Below are positions 5,371-5,492 of a stretch of DNA of 5,492 bases, piece by piece. Position 1 is the stretch's first letter; each line of letters opens with the position of its first letter. Both the position numbers and the translations under genes were made by a program. Where the stretch lies: contig JASHRR010001429.1 of the NCBI GenBank assembly GCA_030037185.1, positions 1 through 5,492 on the forward strand, in the 5' to 3' direction. Under the pieces are notes generated by a model. That model was given only the letters and a program-made list of their open reading frames with translations. It was not told the origin of the DNA and searched no databases. This stretch comes from Xanthobacteraceae bacterium. GTDB lineage: Bacteria; Pseudomonadota; Alphaproteobacteria; Rhizobiales; Xanthobacteraceae.

Positions 5371-5492
5371 TCATCGAGCCGCCTTCTTCGACACGATACC
5401 CTCGGCCCCAAGTGGGCAGGCATCGGCGAGCACGGTCGGCCCATCCTCGGCGACGGTGTAATCCCTATAGCCATGCGGCAAGTATCGACCGC
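5371..5492 (-). pseudogene. Internal piece of an ATP-dependent DNA ligase (LigD-type), running off the window
   Basis: From 5490 the minus strand reads YRDYTVAEDGPTVLADACPL, then GAEGIVSKKAAR and a TGA at 5373-5371. EDGPTV-x-x-x-AC-x-LGAEGIVSKK is the region leading into nucleotidyltransferase motif IV (EGIVSKK, 5403-5383) of ATP-dependent DNA ligases. In intact family members the chain continues with a YRSG linker, motif V (WIKV/K-x-N-P) and a C-terminal tail. Here it stops directly after the motif and the following bases are not recognisable as ligase. The upstream part, including the catalytic lysine, would lie beyond 5492 and may or may not be intact. The missing downstream part is found at 2198-2325 on the same strand. 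This piece alone cannot form a working ligase because motif V is absent. Confidence 0.7.

Noticed and set aside
1..5492. tRNA gene or CRISPR array associated with the integrase remnant
   Set aside because: No cloverleaf with a GGTTCGA-type T-arm and no regularly spaced repeats were found. The only tandem repeat is the in-gene 21-bp one.

Overview
The window looks like accessory DNA from a GC-rich alphaproteobacterium. A Bradyrhizobium-like or other Hyphomicrobiales genome is the best guess, based on my recollection of the protein families. Only three genes read through intact: an acidic heptad-repeat protein (1130-1375, +), a secreted protein of unknown function (2492-3400, -) and an unrecognised 137-residue protein (4840-5253, +). 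Most of the rest is a gene graveyard. At least six recognisable genes survive only as frameshifted or truncated pieces.

Layout from left to right: a frameshifted tetratricopeptide-repeat (TPR) gene end (12-559, -); the C-terminal third of a tyrosine integrase with one missing base (about 815-1053, +); the acidic protein (1130-1375, +) with a 21-bp tandem repeat; a gene-poor stretch (1376-1904); a possible resolvase helix-turn-helix scrap carrying a stop codon (1905-1964, -); the C-terminal tail of an ATP-dependent DNA ligase (2198-2325, -); the secreted protein (2492-3400, -); a broken helix-turn-helix DNA-binding gene (3472-4054, -); a truncated, frameshifted coiled-coil/membrane protein (about 4345-4767, +); the 137-residue protein (4840-5253, +); and at the right edge another piece of DNA ligase, containing the EGIVSKK motif (5371-5492, -).

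The most interesting structural signal is that the two ligase pieces lie on the same strand, in the right order and in subfamily-matching sequence. Together they read almost continuously across the protein, yet about 3.06 kb of DNA sits between them. The simplest reading is that one ligase gene was split by an insertion carrying the secreted protein, the helix-turn-helix gene, the coiled-coil protein and the 137-residue protein. I could not identify the ends of such an insert.

No working pathway can be assembled from the intact genes. The context (integrase, possible resolvase, DNA-binding protein and conjugative/plasmid-type membrane protein remnants) points to a decayed mobile or genomic-island region. 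The three intact frames total about 1.57 kb without a break, while the remnants break every 100-250 bases. This argues for real decay rather than uniform sequencing error, although several breaks are single-base changes and read data should be checked.
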